Shown here in pieces: positions 19,244 through 28,753 of a stretch of DNA of 64,000 bases. The translations under genes and the position numbers were made by a program. The notes under the pieces are model-generated. The model saw only the letters and a list, made by a program, of their open reading frames with translations. It was not told the DNA's origin and searched no databases. Numbering within the stretch: the first letter of the stretch is position 1; each line of letters opens with the position of its first letter. This DNA is from Candidatus Coprenecus stercorigallinarum. GTDB lineage: Bacteria; Bacteroidota; Bacteroidia; Bacteroidales; UBA932. The DNA is taken from assembly GCA_018711305.1 (NCBI GenBank), contig DVIL01000036.1:1-64000 (forward strand), read 5' to 3'.

Positions 19244-20614
19244 TTACAGGGCATGACCGGCCTGACCGAGGTCCTTCGAGGCCCGCAGGATGATGTCGAC
19301 TGCCCCGTCGATGCCCACCCGGTCGGTGTTGAGCATAAGGTCGTATTCGCCGATGTCGGTCCATTGCCGGCCCGTGTAGCGGCGGTAGTGGTTGGCACGG
19401 CCGCTGTTGACGCGCTCGAGCTTCCGGAGGGCCTCATCCGTGGAAATATTGAACCGGGAAGCGACACGGGAAGCGGCCGAGTCCGGGCCTGAAGTGACAA
19501 ACACCCTGAGTACGTGCGGATTGTCCCTGAGAGCCCAGTTGCCCAGACGGCCTACTATAACGCACGGGCCGTGATGGGCAAGTTCGCGGATAGTACGGCT
19601 CTGACTGACATATATCGCATCATCCTTCGAAGGATTCATTGAGACCGGAATACCGCTGTCCTCGAAAATCATCTCCCACAGCTTGGCCGTGGAGATATTC
19701 TGCTCGTTCTCGGCCACGAACTCCGGCGTGCGTCCTATCTGCGCCGCCGTCCGGTCGATAATCTGGCGGCTGTAGCAGGGACAGCCCAGACGGCGGGCCA
19801 CCTCCTCGCCTACTGCATTGCCCCCGCTGCCATACGTACGTGCAATGGTGACGATGCGGTATTTGCCCCAGGTACCGCCGGCTGACGAAGCCTGATCAGA
19901 AGCCTGCCCAGCCCGCTCACTCTGAGGGATAAAGATACGGTCCAGCCACCCGATACGGGGCGAGAACACCCGCACCATGAACCCTACGTAGAACATCGAC
20001 ACCAGCGTACCGGGTCCTATCATCTTCCAGTCCCAGTGTCCGAAAAAGACGAACATGAACACCACGCCGACGGACACCAAAAAAGTGTCGGTACATATCT
20101 TGACCTTCCCGAAATCCTTCTTCAGGAACTTGGCTATCGCCAGCGGGAATCCCTCTCCGGCCAGCATCAGCGAGTCGCAGCGCACCTCGCAGGCAATACC
20201 GAAAGCCAGAATGGCACCGCCTATAAGCAGTTCCACAAATCTCAGCGGATACCCGACAGCGGGATTGATGTCAAACGGAATCTGCAGGAACCCTGTCATC
20301 CACATGGTCACGTCCGTATAGAAGCCGAACAGGAAGGAGACAAGTATCTGAGTCAGCTGCCGTTTCTCGAAATCCTTCCGCAGCAGCAGTATCTGGGTCA
20401 GGATGAAGAATACGTGCATGCATATCGTCAGCTGCCCCATAGTAAGCTTCATCCCGGGGATGAGGGACAGGACGTAAGGCGGGGCGGATATAGGTGACGA
20501 GCCCAAGTTGGCCCTGATAGACAGGGACGTACCGAATGCTATGACAAACAGAATCACCACGAAGGAGGCATAACGCCTTATCCACTCCGCCCGGCTTCGT
20601 TTTATATTGCTCAT
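19244..20614 (-). CDS. YczE/YitT-like integral membrane domain (DUF6198-type) fused to cytidylate kinase-like domain
   Basis: N-terminal TM region (FGTSLSIRANLGSSPISAPPYVLSLIPGMKLTMGQ); C-terminal RIVTIARTYGSGGNAVGEEVARRLGCPCYSRQIIDRTA P-loop, VIVGRLGNWALRDNP, GRQWTDIGEYDLMLNTDRVGIDGAVDIIL. Confidence 0.85.
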   Translation of the reverse strand: MSNIKRSRAEWIRRYASFVVILFVIAFGTSLSIRANLGSSPISAPPYVLSLIPGMKLTMGQLTICMHVFFILTQILLLRKDFEKRQLTQILVSFLFGFYTDVTMWMTGFLQIPFDINPAVGYPLRFVELLIGGAILAFGIACEVRCDSLMLAGEGFPLAIAKFLKKDFGKVKICTDTFLVSVGVVFMFVFFGHWDWKMIGPGTLVSMFYVGFMVRVFSPRIGWLDRIFIPQSERAGQASDQASSAGGTWGKYRIVTIARTYGSGGNAVGEEVARRLGCPCYSRQIIDRTAAQIGRTPEFVAENEQNISTAKLWEMIFEDSGIPVSMNPSKDDAIYVSQSRTIRELAHHGPCVIVGRLGNWALRDNPHVLRVFVTSGPDSAASRVASRFNISTDEALRKLERVNSGRANHYRRYTGRQWTDIGEYDLMLNTDRVGIDGAVDIILRASKDLGQAGHAL

Positions 20615-20831
20615 GATGTATGCTATGCGATTAACCCGGATGCAAAATTACAGCATATTCTCACTTTATGTTTAGAAAATGCAGGCTGTTTTCCAATCAC
20701 CTGATAAACAAAGCATTACGATCAGCACCGCATTTTCGCACCGCCACAAGGAGCCGAGAATTGCACCCTCTTTCACAACGCGCTGAATATCAAGGTAGTG
20801 CAAAACAGCTTGCATTTTTCACCGATGTTGC

Positions 20832-20839
20832 TACTTTTG
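20832..20839 (+). promoter_or_regulatory. TAnnTTTG -7 element (TACTTTTG) upstream of GNAT-Ogt
   Basis: 22 bp before ATG 20861; supports the internal start. Confidence 0.5.
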
Positions 20840-20860
20840 CATACACATTATGGCCGAATT

Positions 20861-21988
20861 ATGACTGACGGAAACAGAACAATAATAGAAACCCCGCGGT
20901 TGCTGCTGCGCGAAATGACAGCGGCGGACCGGCCGGACCTGTGCATGATACTGCAGGACAAGGAGGTAATGTACGCCTACAACGGTCCGTTCTCCGATGA
21001 GGAGGTGAACGGGTGGCTGGAGCGGCAGACGGGACGGTACAGGGAATGGGGCTACGGCCTCTGGGCAGTGGTGCTGAAGCAGACCGGAGAGATGATAGGC
21101 CAGTGCGGAGTGACCCGGCAGCTGTGGAACGGGGAGGAAATGCTGGAGGTCGGCTATCTGTTCCGGCACTCTCACTGGCATCAGGGCTATGCCACGGAAG
21201 CGGCCCGCGCCTGCATGGAATACGCCTTCAACATCCTCGGGGCCTCCGAGGTCTGCTCCATCATCAGGGACAATAACATTCCCTCCCAGCAAGTGGCCCT
21301 GCGCAACGGAATGAGGAAAGCCGAAGGGGTGATGGTAAAGCATTACAGAGGTGCGGAAATGCCCCACTGGCTGTACCTGACGACACGGGAAGAATTCAGC
21401 GGCAAAGCCGGCGGCTGCAACAACACCGGAAGCGGCTCCGGAAAGAACCGCAGAATCCTGACGGTACACTATCAGGCACCCTGCGGAGAAATGCTCCTCG
21501 GCTCGCTCGGAGACAGGCTCTGCCTCTGCCACTGGACGCATGAGCTGCATCCGGGAAGGGTAGCGAACCGGCTTAGGAGAATACTCAAGGCGGAATCGGA
21601 GGACTGCGGGCAAATAAGCGGCGATACTCCGGGGCAATCCGCATTTCCTGAGATCCTGCTCAGGACAGTCCGGGAACTGGACGAATATTTCCGCGGTGAG
21701 CGGAAGGAGTTCGACATCCCCCTGCTCCTGGCCGGCAGTGAGTTTCAAAAGCGCGTCTGGCAGCAGCTGCGGCACATACCCTACGGACAGACCGTATCCT
21801 ACGGAGAGCTGGCCGCAGCCATAGGTGCCCCGAAATCCGTCCGGGCAGTGGCCAATGCCAACGGTGCCAACGCCATCTCCATCATTCTGCCCTGCCACCG
21901 CGTCATCGGAAGCGACGGCAGCCTCACCGGCTACGGTGGAGGAATCGACACTAAACGCTACCTTTTGGAACTGGAAAAGAAATACTAA
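20861..21988 (+). CDS. Fusion: N-terminal GNAT (RimJ-like) acetyltransferase + C-terminal methylated-DNA-[protein]-cysteine S-methyltransferase (Ogt/MGMT)
   Basis: GNAT: IIETPRLLLREMTAADRPDL...EVGYLFRHSHWHQGYATEAARACMEYAF; MGMT: GSEFQKRVWQQLRHIPYGQTVSYGELAAAIGAPKSVRAVANANGANAISIILPCHRVIGSDGSLTGYGGG; one uninterrupted ORF. Confidence 0.88.
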   Translation: MTDGNRTIIETPRLLLREMTAADRPDLCMILQDKEVMYAYNGPFSDEEVNGWLERQTGRYREWGYGLWAVVLKQTGEMIGQCGVTRQLWNGEEMLEVGYLFRHSHWHQGYATEAARACMEYAFNILGASEVCSIIRDNNIPSQQVALRNGMRKAEGVMVKHYRGAEMPHWLYLTTREEFSGKAGGCNNTGSGSGKNRRILTVHYQAPCGEMLLGSLGDRLCLCHWTHELHPGRVANRLRRILKAESEDCGQISGDTPGQSAFPEILLRTVRELDEYFRGERKEFDIPLLLAGSEFQKRVWQQLRHIPYGQTVSYGELAAAIGAPKSVRAVANANGANAISIILPCHRVIGSDGSLTGYGGGIDTKRYLLELEKKY

Positions 21989-22004
21989 ACGAGCTTCTGA
22001 TAAT

Positions 22005-24041
22005 ATGAAAACGAATCGGATTTTAGCGACAATCATCGCCATTTCATGGCTTTCGGCCGCCGGAAACTGGGCAGACGCCCGGCAATACTGGACTCTGGAC
22101 AGGAACTCCAACAGCATTTCGTGGCAGCCTGAGGCCTCTCAGGAACACTACGACCATATCGAGATGAGCGGCCGGCAGGTATCGGCCGTACTGCGCTACG
22201 GAGTAGACAGCGAAGGCAGATTCGTGCTGAACAAGAGTATGATATGGCCTATGCTGAGGACTGTGCCCAACAACACACACGCCAGCCTGATGCGCCGTTT
22301 CGACTGGAATCCGCTGGATGCGGTGACAGCGGAAGGACGCAGCCTGTCCGAACATGTGGAGAGGCTTACGATTGACGGTACACTGAAGGTACACAGCAGT
22401 ATTTCCGTCGGGAGAAACCGCAGCCTTTCACTGGAACGGACTTACTTTCCATCAACGGACATGCCGGCCCTGCTGGAGCTGTACACATTCAGGAATACCG
22501 GGACAGAACCCGTGTACATCGAATGGCCCGCGATACAGGACGAAGTGACCACCGACCCCGCCAGAGGGACAGAAGGCAGCTACCGCATCTATCTGACCGT
22601 ATCTGAGGGAGGAGCCGTAACCCTCGCACCGGGAGGCACCTGCTCGTTCGCGGCCTCAGTCTCGGCAGCAGGCCCCGGGGAGGAAAGTGTCTGCCTGACA
22701 GCCGAAGAGACCCTTACAGAGCTGGACAAACGCATGCAGGCCGTCAACGGATGGACCGGCAATCTGGTGCTGGAGACTCCCGACTCCGTAATCAACCGGA
22801 TGTTCGCCTTCTCGAAAATCCGCGCATGCGAGAGTATCTTCGAGACGGAGGGAGGCCCCATGCACGGTCCTGGCGGAGAATCCTACTACGCCGCCATCTG
22901 GGCCAATGACCAGGCCGAATACATCAACCCCTATTTCCCCTTTACCGGCTATGCCTACGGCAATGCCTCCGCCCTCAACTCATTCCGCCATTTCGCCAGG
23001 TTCATGAATGATGAATGGAAGCCCATTCCAAGCTCCATTATCGCAGAGGGCAAGGATATCTGGAACGGAGCCGGCGACAGGGGGGATGCGGCCATGATAG
23101 CCTACGGGGCCGCAAGATATGCTCTGGCAAGAGGGGACATGAACGAGGCAGGGGAGCTGTGGCCCCTGATACAGTGGACTCTGGAATACTGCCGCCGCCA
23201 TCTGAACTCCGAAGGCACCGTAAACTCTGACAGCGATGAACTGGAAGGACGCTTCCCGGCAGGAGAGGCCAATCTCTGCACGTCCTCACTATACTACGAC
23301 GCCCTGATCTCAGCTGCATACCTGGCTGAAGAGTTAGGAGACCGGCAGTCGTCCGGAAAATACCGCAAGCAGGCAGCCGCCATGAAGAAGGCCATTGAGA
23401 ATTATTTCGGGGCCACGGTAGAGGGCTACGAGACATACGCCTATTACGAGGGCAATGACATACTCCGCTCGTGGATATGCATCCCCCTCACTGTCGGAAT
23501 CAACACCAGGGCATCCGGCACGATAGACGCCCTCTTCTCACCCCGGTTATGGACGGAAAACGGCCTTCTCACACAGGCCGGAACCACCACTTTCTGGGAC
23601 CGTTCCACCCTCTATGCCCTGCGCGGGGCATTTATGGCCGGAGCTACGGAAAAGGCTCTGGACTTCCTGAAACAATATTCGGCGACCAGACTGCTGGGAG
23701 ATCACGTACCCTACGCAGTCGAGGCATGGCCCGAGGGCAACCAGCGGCATCTCTCAGCCGAAAGCGGACTTTACGGAAGAATCATAACCGAAGGAATATT
23801 CGGAATAAGACCTACGGGACTCCGGACATTCGACCTCACCCCGCACCTGCCCCAGGAATGGAATGAAATGGCACTCAGGCATATCCGAGCATTCGAAGGA
23901 GACTTCGACATAGAAGTGACCAGGGCCGGGGCAGAAAGGGAAGGAGACTTCATCCGAATTGTCGTAAAAGACCGGGAAGGAATCATCCTGGACAGGACTG
24001 TCCGGAACGGCTCGACCGTCAGCTGCCGGGCCGCACGCTAA
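22005..24041 (+). CDS. Secreted (alpha/alpha)6-barrel glycosidase-like protein
   Basis: Signal peptide MKTNRILATIIAISWLSAAGNWADA; GPGGESYYAAIWANDQAEYINPYFPFTGY, GTTTFWDRSTLYALRGAFMAG. Confidence 0.7.
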   Translation: MKTNRILATIIAISWLSAAGNWADARQYWTLDRNSNSISWQPEASQEHYDHIEMSGRQVSAVLRYGVDSEGRFVLNKSMIWPMLRTVPNNTHASLMRRFDWNPLDAVTAEGRSLSEHVERLTIDGTLKVHSSISVGRNRSLSLERTYFPSTDMPALLELYTFRNTGTEPVYIEWPAIQDEVTTDPARGTEGSYRIYLTVSEGGAVTLAPGGTCSFAASVSAAGPGEESVCLTAEETLTELDKRMQAVNGWTGNLVLETPDSVINRMFAFSKIRACESIFETEGGPMHGPGGESYYAAIWANDQAEYINPYFPFTGYAYGNASALNSFRHFARFMNDEWKPIPSSIIAEGKDIWNGAGDRGDAAMIAYGAARYALARGDMNEAGELWPLIQWTLEYCRRHLNSEGTVNSDSDELEGRFPAGEANLCTSSLYYDALISAAYLAEELGDRQSSGKYRKQAAAMKKAIENYFGATVEGYETYAYYEGNDILRSWICIPLTVGINTRASGTIDALFSPRLWTENGLLTQAGTTTFWDRSTLYALRGAFMAGATEKALDFLKQYSATRLLGDHVPYAVEAWPEGNQRHLSAESGLYGRIITEGIFGIRPTGLRTFDLTPHLPQEWNEMALRHIRAFEGDFDIEVTRAGAEREGDFIRIVVKDREGIILDRTVRNGSTVSCRAAR

Positions 24042-24089
24042 GCCCGGCCGGAAAGTAAAACGTAGGGACGTTTATTTATTCACAACATT

Positions 24090-25019
24090 ATGGACAACAC
24101 ATCACAGACCATCACGGTGATATGCTTCTCACCGACACATACCTCACGGGCGATAGCCGGGGCCGTGGCCGACGGAATGGCCCGTACCCGTTGCGGCGCC
24201 GGAGCAACTGCCTCTTGCCCAAGTATTGTCAGGACTCTGGACCTGACCCTCGACAGGTCCGATGAGCCGATAATCCTGACTTCGGGCGAAACCGTAGTCC
24301 TCGGCGCACCGGTCTACGCGGGCAGGGTCGCACCGGAGGCAGTCCGGCGGCTCAAGCGCATCCAGGTAGCCGCAGGAGCATCCATACCGGCCATAGTTAC
24401 GGTGACCTACGGCAACCGGGACTATGAGGACGCGCTGGTCGAGCTCTACGACCTCGCCCTCTCGCTGGGCCTCACCCCGTTCGCCGCCGGAGCCTTCATC
24501 GGAGAGCACAGCTACAGCACTCCCGGGATGCCCGTAGCCGAGGGCCGTCCCGATTCCATGGACCTGGCCGATGCCAGCATCTTCGGAGGGGAGTGCGCCC
24601 GCAAACTGGAAAGCCCTGGAGCATTCGCACCTTTCCACATCAAGGGAAACCGTCCGTACAAAGAACCGTCCCGTCCGGCGTCCTCCCCTGCAGCCGCACA
24701 TCCCTCCGGTTCCGGTACGGCTGCCGCCCCTCCAGCACATTCCGCCGTCACTGCAAGTTCTGGCACGCCTGCCATTCCCGCCGTACCCGTGACCGCCGAC
24801 GGCTGCCCGCTCTGCGGTGAATGTGCAGCAGTCTGCCCCACCGGAGCCATTGTCCTGGACTCCGGCTCCATGAAAGTGCTGACCGACCCCTCCCTCTGCA
24901 TCCGCTGCTGCGCCTGCGTCAAGGCCTGCCCCGCCGGAATGCGCACCTACAGCACCCCCTTCGCCGCCTTCCTCCACGAGCACTGCTCCGCCCGCCGCGA
25001 GCCGGAGACATTCCTGTAA
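24090..25019 (+). CDS. Flavodoxin-like domain fused to 2x[4Fe-4S] ferredoxin (EFR1-family ferrodoxin)
   Basis: ITVICFSPTHTSRAIAGAVADG flavodoxin start; CPLCGECAAVCPTGAI and CIRCCACVKACPAGM cluster motifs. Confidence 0.88.
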   Translation: MDNTSQTITVICFSPTHTSRAIAGAVADGMARTRCGAGATASCPSIVRTLDLTLDRSDEPIILTSGETVVLGAPVYAGRVAPEAVRRLKRIQVAAGASIPAIVTVTYGNRDYEDALVELYDLALSLGLTPFAAGAFIGEHSYSTPGMPVAEGRPDSMDLADASIFGGECARKLESPGAFAPFHIKGNRPYKEPSRPASSPAAAHPSGSGTAAAPPAHSAVTASSGTPAIPAVPVTADGCPLCGECAAVCPTGAIVLDSGSMKVLTDPSLCIRCCACVKACPAGMRTYSTPFAAFLHEHCSARREPETFL

Positions 25020-25153
25020 GCACCACTGCCACAGACAAGAAAGAGCATGCCGATGAGGCGAATGACAGCCAAACAAGCGTTTTTGTCGTCACTTAACAGT
25101 TTCCGCAAAACGCTTATCCGCAAACTTGCCCCGGATAAACGGACCTCAATTTG

Positions 25154-25332
25154 CCACTATACATTTTCGTTATATTGCAGTCCGCTGACTGTCAATAATT
25201 TTCCAAATCATAAAAATGTAAGGACGACGAAAATATCTCAAAAAAGGGGCTTTTTAAGGGCTTCTAACATTTTTCGATTTTACAAATGTCTTGATTATAA
25301 ACATCTTTCAATTTAACTAAAATGTATAGTGG
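25154..25332. mobile_element. Family E 179-bp MITE-like element
   Basis: Perfect 14-bp TIR CCACTATACATTTT ... AAAATGTATAGTGG; diverged relative at about 62748-63005. Confidence 0.65.
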
Positions 25333-25461
25333 AATTAGGTGAGGCTTCTTAGGTTTCTTGCGCCCCTGGGGTATTTCTGTGGATAACCAAAGTACACTTG
25401 AGAAAGTCAAGGAAGTCTCCTGATTTCGGGCAAGTGACGGGAAGAATACTGCACCCTGTTT

Positions 25462-25637
25462 TGAACGAATTTACTTCGGGGTGCGCAGTGGAGAAATACC
25501 CCATGTAAATCAGATAGTTACATAACGCGCTGCACATCTGACATCTTTTGAAACACGTCAAATGTGCAGCAAGATTTGCAGAGTACTGATTTTCAAACAG
25601 TTGAAAAACGGAGTGCACCACGAAGTAAATTCGTTCA
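25462..25637. mobile_element. Family F 176-bp MITE-like element
   Basis: Perfect 17-bp TIR TGAACGAATTTACTTCG ... CGAAGTAAATTCGTTCA. Confidence 0.65.
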
Positions 25638-25775
25638 ATAATGCACTCAGCCTGGCCCCTACACAGTGCCTTCTGAGCGTGGCTTGAGGACAGCTGCTTG
25701 TCTTTCTGCAGTATGGTAGGTACGGTCAAATACGGACTGCAGCCGGCAGGCTGAGTCTTCCGAAGATGGAGAAAA

Positions 25776-26405
25776 TCAGAACTTCCAAACGGGATAATCG
25801 AAGACTTTCCCGCCTCTCTTTCTTCGGACATAGACCGTCAGGCCAACGGCCAGTGCAATGCTGACAACCCGGACAATATTGGAAATCAAGCCTCCGGCTG
25901 CGACTTCCGTGCCTTCCATCGTGAAAACATGCCATGCTCCGTTCATCAGCATATGCAGCCCGACAGGAACCCATATGTTGAAATTCCACTCGACGTACAT
26001 CCAACTGAAGTACAGCGCTCCGATAAAGGTCACACCGAAAGCGGCCAGTGACGAAAGGACATCGTGTCCCTGATAAAGATGCACGGAAGCGAAATAAAGT
26101 GCAGGCAATATGACAGCCCAGAAGAAACCAGTTCTTGCATACCGGAAAAGCATACCGAACATAAAAGCTCTGAACACCAACTCTTCCTTAAACCCGGTGA
26201 GGATGCACTTATCATAAAGCACTTGGAAAGTCAACTCCGTATTGAAGTTGCCGTAAAACGGAAATACAAGATACAATGGCAACGTGCAAATGACAGCTGC
26301 TCCAAATCCTTTGAGAAGATTTCCATTCAGCCCGAGAAAAGAAAATATTTCCTTATATTTTATTACAACTGCCGCCAGAATAAAAGCCACAAGCACAAGG
26401 AGCAA
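25776..26405 (-). CDS. CPBP family intramembrane metalloprotease/glutamic endopeptidase
   Basis: TGFKEELVFRAFMFGMLF (EExxxR), ALYFASVHL, LHMLMNGAWHV. Confidence 0.85.
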   Translation of the reverse strand: MLLVLVAFILAAVVIKYKEIFSFLGLNGNLLKGFGAAVICTLPLYLVFPFYGNFNTELTFQVLYDKCILTGFKEELVFRAFMFGMLFRYARTGFFWAVILPALYFASVHLYQGHDVLSSLAAFGVTFIGALYFSWMYVEWNFNIWVPVGLHMLMNGAWHVFTMEGTEVAAGGLISNIVRVVSIALAVGLTVYVRRKRGGKVFDYPVWKF

Positions 26406-26599
26406 TGCCTTAGAGAATTGCTGTTATCCTGCCTATGTTTCTCCAGAAGAGAATGATAATCACACTCGCAACAATGGAATACAGTATTCTTGCTGCCTTT
26501 GATGAAAGTTGGATCATTGATAAAGTAACTTTAATTGGCCCCAAAGGTACGCAAATACCAGTACAGTAGAAATTCTATACCCTCCAATCAAGCAGCCCG

Positions 26600-26835
26600 T
26601 AGGTGCAACGGAAGTTGAACTGCAAAGAGACAAGGCTGCGGACATGTGGCAAAGGGGCTTAGGTGAAACGGTCCCGGACATATGCTGAAGGCAGGGTGTG
26701 AACGAGACGAATTCCGCCTGAGCCCTTGTTAAAGGTCAGTGGCTGATATCGCCGGCAGCAACGGTAAGTAGAAGCACGCTGTTGTTTCACAATCGTCTGT
26801 TATGCAGACACTTGACAAACGGAGGCGTGCTTTCC
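26600..26835 (+). other. Possible structured-RNA remnant (group II intron-like 5' domain?), orphan
   Basis: No ORF; GC- and purine-rich tract GAACTGCAAAGAGACAAGGCTGCGG...GGTGAAACGGTCCCGGACATATGCTGAAGGCAGGGTGTGAACGAGAC... with nested hairpin GAAGCACGC..GTCTGTTATGCAGAC..GCGTGCTTTC. Confidence 0.3.
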
Positions 26836-27985
26836 GACCTGGAAAAACAAGTCGAAAAGATCACCTCTGTTTTGCAGCGTGCTTGTAATCAGCAATATGC
26901 AAAAACGGGGGTGCTGCACAGCATGCCGTTGTAAACTGCTAACATATCAATAATCCCAATTGACATCGATTCCATTTGGAACCTCCGCGCAACCCTAACA
27001 AAAGGCCTTGATTCCGGTGTTGAAAAATTCTGGTTCTTCCGACATTTCGAGTGTCGAGTGCTGAATCACCACGAGTGCTGTCTGTTTTTCATCACCGCCA
27101 TCAACTCTTTAATTATTAAGCTAATAGATAACATGCACGTTTACAGACACAATCTTAGCCCTTAAGCACATAGAGTCAGCGCATAGAGTCGAGTCTGAGC
27201 ACACAGAGTCTGTTTCTTTCATTTATGTGCAATTGCATGATTTTTAACATATTAGATAAAACATACCTTTACAGACACTGCAGGAACAAATGGAGTCTGT
27301 AGTTGGAACTTTGAAGCAATAAATTGGTAATCACGACAATACAAGTCTCATCCGAAAACAGACTGAAAAGCAGATACCATGGGGCAGGAATTAGACAGAT
27401 ACTGTTTCGCGGTGAGAGATGCCTACAATGGGGTTTTGAGAACACCCTTAGGTTTTGGTTTTTCGCAATGCTCCCACAAATTTTTCCACAACACCGGAAC
27501 CAAAGTCTGTCATGTGCGGAGTCTGTTTAATACTTACAGACACTCACTGATGTGGGCACTATCGAACTCATGCTAACGACAGACTAACAATAAAAAGTTC
27601 GTGCGACATTTCGCATGATTGTCGCATCACACGATATTCCGGATGAACCAAAATTCTCCGGAAGTATTTCTCCAGCCATTATAATTCCCGAAAGGCGAAT
27701 CCCCATCTCTCCGCAAAATTCCGTAATCCCTTTATTCGCAGTTTGTCAGATGACAACAGGCCTGAGACCGGGACCGAGACGGGTCAATGTTCAACCTCTT
27801 TTCTTCGGACAATACCTCATTGCCAGAAGAAAAAAATGTTTCTACTCAATCTTGCCGCCCGCTCTCCCTCTGTCTGCCTGAGGTAACTCATCTCGGAGTC
27901 CATATCGCCTTACCGCTCTCACTTCTGACCTAATCGCTCCCTTACTTGGAGCGAGTCTTTCTCTGTCGGTATTGCACTCCATTTT

Positions 27986-28033
27986 GGTCTCGGATTCGGT
28001 CTCGGATTCGGCCTCGGACTAGGTCTCGGACTT
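27986..28033. repeat. 12-bp tandem repeat x4
   Basis: GGTCTCGGATTC GGTCTCGGATTC GGCCTCGGACTA GGTCTCGGACTT. Confidence 0.9.
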
Positions 28034-28176
28034 GCACCAGCCCCCTTCTACCGACCTGATGCCGCACCTCAAAGAGTCAGCATGTATACCGGCCTTTCAA
28101 ATTTTCTTGGAGTCTGTCTCTCTGGAGTATGTCTCTCCCTGCCGGTCACCTTTTGCTCCTTGCCGTCGCCTATTCT

Positions 28177-28353
28177 CACGATGCTTTTTAGTTGTATTTG
28201 AAGTTATTGATATTCAAATCTTTGCCGCTCCGACCACTTTTCAGGTGGAGCAATTTTCGATGAAAACAGCCTGTTTTCGCCTGATGTTGAATTTTTAAAT
28301 TTTATTAATCACCTCATATAAAGCGGATTACGATACAACTAAAAAACATCGTG
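28177..28353 (-). mobile_element. Family D 177-bp MITE-like element, copy 2 (opposite orientation)
   Basis: TIR CACGATGCTTTTTAGTTGTAT ... ATACAACTAAAAAACATCGTG; same length as copy 1; the reverse complement shares interior ATTCAACAT..GCGAAAACAGG with copy 1. Confidence 0.85.
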
Positions 28354-28400
28354 GAGATGATGAATGCCATGCTGGAGCTGCAATTGCGCATACAACATCG

Positions 28401-28438
28401 GAAGGTGCCGATGAAATGCCAGTTTTGTCGGCACCTTT
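28401..28438 (+). repeat. Family A 38-bp palindrome, copy 2
   Basis: GAAGGTGCCGATGAAATGCCAGTTTTGTCGGCACCTTT. Confidence 0.9.
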
Positions 28439-28472
28439 TCAGTTAACCGGATTCAAAAAAGCACTGAATAAG

Positions 28473-28512
28473 CCGCAACGGCACCGAAACGCGGGATTCT
28501 CTGCCGTTGTGG
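28473..28512 (+). repeat. Family B 40-bp palindrome, copy 1
   Basis: CCGCAACGGCACCGAAACGCGGGATTCTCTGCCGTTGTGG. Confidence 0.88.
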
Positions 28513-28577
28513 TTTGGAGCCAAACGGGAAAACGGCTCTGAGCGGCCTCTCGAAGGGGCTGCAACGATACCGGTTTA

Positions 28578-28617
28578 CCGCAACGGCACCGAATCGCGGG
28601 ATTCTCTGCCGTTGTGG
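28578..28617 (+). repeat. Family B 40-bp palindrome, copy 2
   Basis: CCGCAACGGCACCGAATCGCGGGATTCTCTGCCGTTGTGG (one mismatch to copy 1). Confidence 0.88.
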
Positions 28618-28753
28618 TGCGGCGGGGTGGAGTGGAGAACCCTGCACAGGTGGCCTGACGAATGGGTTGCAGGTTGGTTAAGTGCAGGCAATATGGCAAC
28701 TCGGGGAAAAACCCGTTCCTGCATACCGGAAAAGATATGAAATGTAAGAATGC

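Noticed and set aside
27324-28298. Small ORFs of 65-88 aa in the 26.5-28.7 kb island
   Set aside because: No start context, low-complexity composition, stop-rich neighbours; the area is a repeat island.
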